From Gordoniibacillus kamchatkensis (lineage in GTDB: Bacteria > Bacillota > Bacilli > Paenibacillales > NBRC-103111): DNA of 64,000 bases. Under the pieces are notes generated by a model. That model made no database searches. It was not told the DNA's origin and was given only the letters and a program-made list of their open reading frames with translations. The position numbers and the translations under genes are program-made. The DNA lies in NCBI RefSeq assembly GCF_000829455.1, contig NZ_JXAK01000004.1:1-64000 (forward strand), written 5' to 3'. Each line of letters opens with the position of its first letter. Position 1 is the stretch's first letter. This document shows, piece by piece, positions 63,813-64,000 of this stretch.

Positions 63813-64000
63813 TCAAATTTTGACGACCTGCGTCAAATTGCGCGGGGAATCGGGATCGGAGCCGAGCTTCAGCGCCGTGTAATAGCCCATATACTGCAGC
63901 GCCGGAAGATAAAGAACGGCCCGCGCGTCGTCCGAAATGCGGCTGCCGCCCACCTCGAACACGCTATCGGCAAATGCCGTGTCTTCGCCGTTTCTGCCGG
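63813..64000 (-). CDS. SIS-domain sugar isomerase/deaminase, C-terminal part (cut by window edge)
   Basis: About 62 codons, running off the window. Reads EDTAFADSVFEVGGSRISDD, LPALQYMGYYTALKLGSDPD, SPRNLTQVVKI to the stop at 63813-63815. The C-terminus LTxVV and GYYxAL are typical for AgaS/GlmS-like SIS proteins that isomerise amino-sugar phosphates. It would fit an amino-sugar catabolic operon with the next four genes. Confidence 0.75.
   Translation of the reverse strand, partial: GRNGEDTAFADSVFEVGGSRISDDARAVLYLPALQYMGYYTALKLGSDPDSPRNLTQVVKI

Overview
The window looks like a chromosomal accessory region of an endospore-forming Firmicute, most probably Paenibacillus or a close relative. The support is inference from gene content: a GerA-type germinant receptor operon, a sigma-K gene fragment, three S-layer homology (SLH) surface proteins, a 7TM-DISM hybrid histidine kinase paired with a SARP-type response regulator, a copper-amine-oxidase-like stalk protein and purine-rich ribosome binding sites. 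No rRNA, tRNA or CRISPR array was seen.

Layout. 1-3250: transposon with DDE transposase, AAA ATPase, DUF6431 and DUF5348 genes and 24-bp-spaced subterminal repeats. 3271-5116: decayed OLD-type ATPase and a 3' fragment of sigK. 5258-13620: Crp/Fnr regulator, an epimerase-peroxiredoxin fusion, peroxiredoxin, nitroreductases, a GC-rich quinone reductase remnant, a drug/metabolite transporter and an integrase remnant. 13633-18353: 46-bp inverted repeats enclosing a gerABC operon with a frameshifted gerA. 18513-27536: HD-GYP protein, truncated receiver, chemoreceptor, MFS transporter, second nitroreductase, azoreductase and small AT-rich ORFs. 27802-30902: remnants (ROK, formylglycine-generating-type enzyme, two TniQ-like proteins). 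30999-43264: hybrid kinase, broken response regulator and two large SLH proteins. 44074-48085: MerR-MFS-EamA efflux group, a broken second coaD and a YdcF remnant. 48453-53440: LuxR-type ATPase regulator, stalk protein and third SLH protein. 53466-59904: MFS, ArsR-AHSA1 pair with a clear operator, RHH-ParA partition pair with 8-bp iterons, broken TetR and SDR remnant. 59971-64000: a GC-rich amino-sugar/tagatose-type operon (SIS protein, DeoR regulator, class II aldolase, PfkB kinase, BadF-type kinase) on the minus strand.

Functional reading. The left half is a redox/electrophile-response neighbourhood in which a peroxiredoxin promoter unit with a palindrome exists three times, one with an intact gene and two decayed. 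The middle is cell-surface and signalling. The right end is sugar catabolism. A striking property of the whole window is gene decay: more than a dozen genes carry a single frameshift or nonsense codon, several in homopolymer runs, so either the region is degenerating or the assembly carries uncorrected indels. All family names come from motif recognition by eye; no database search was run.
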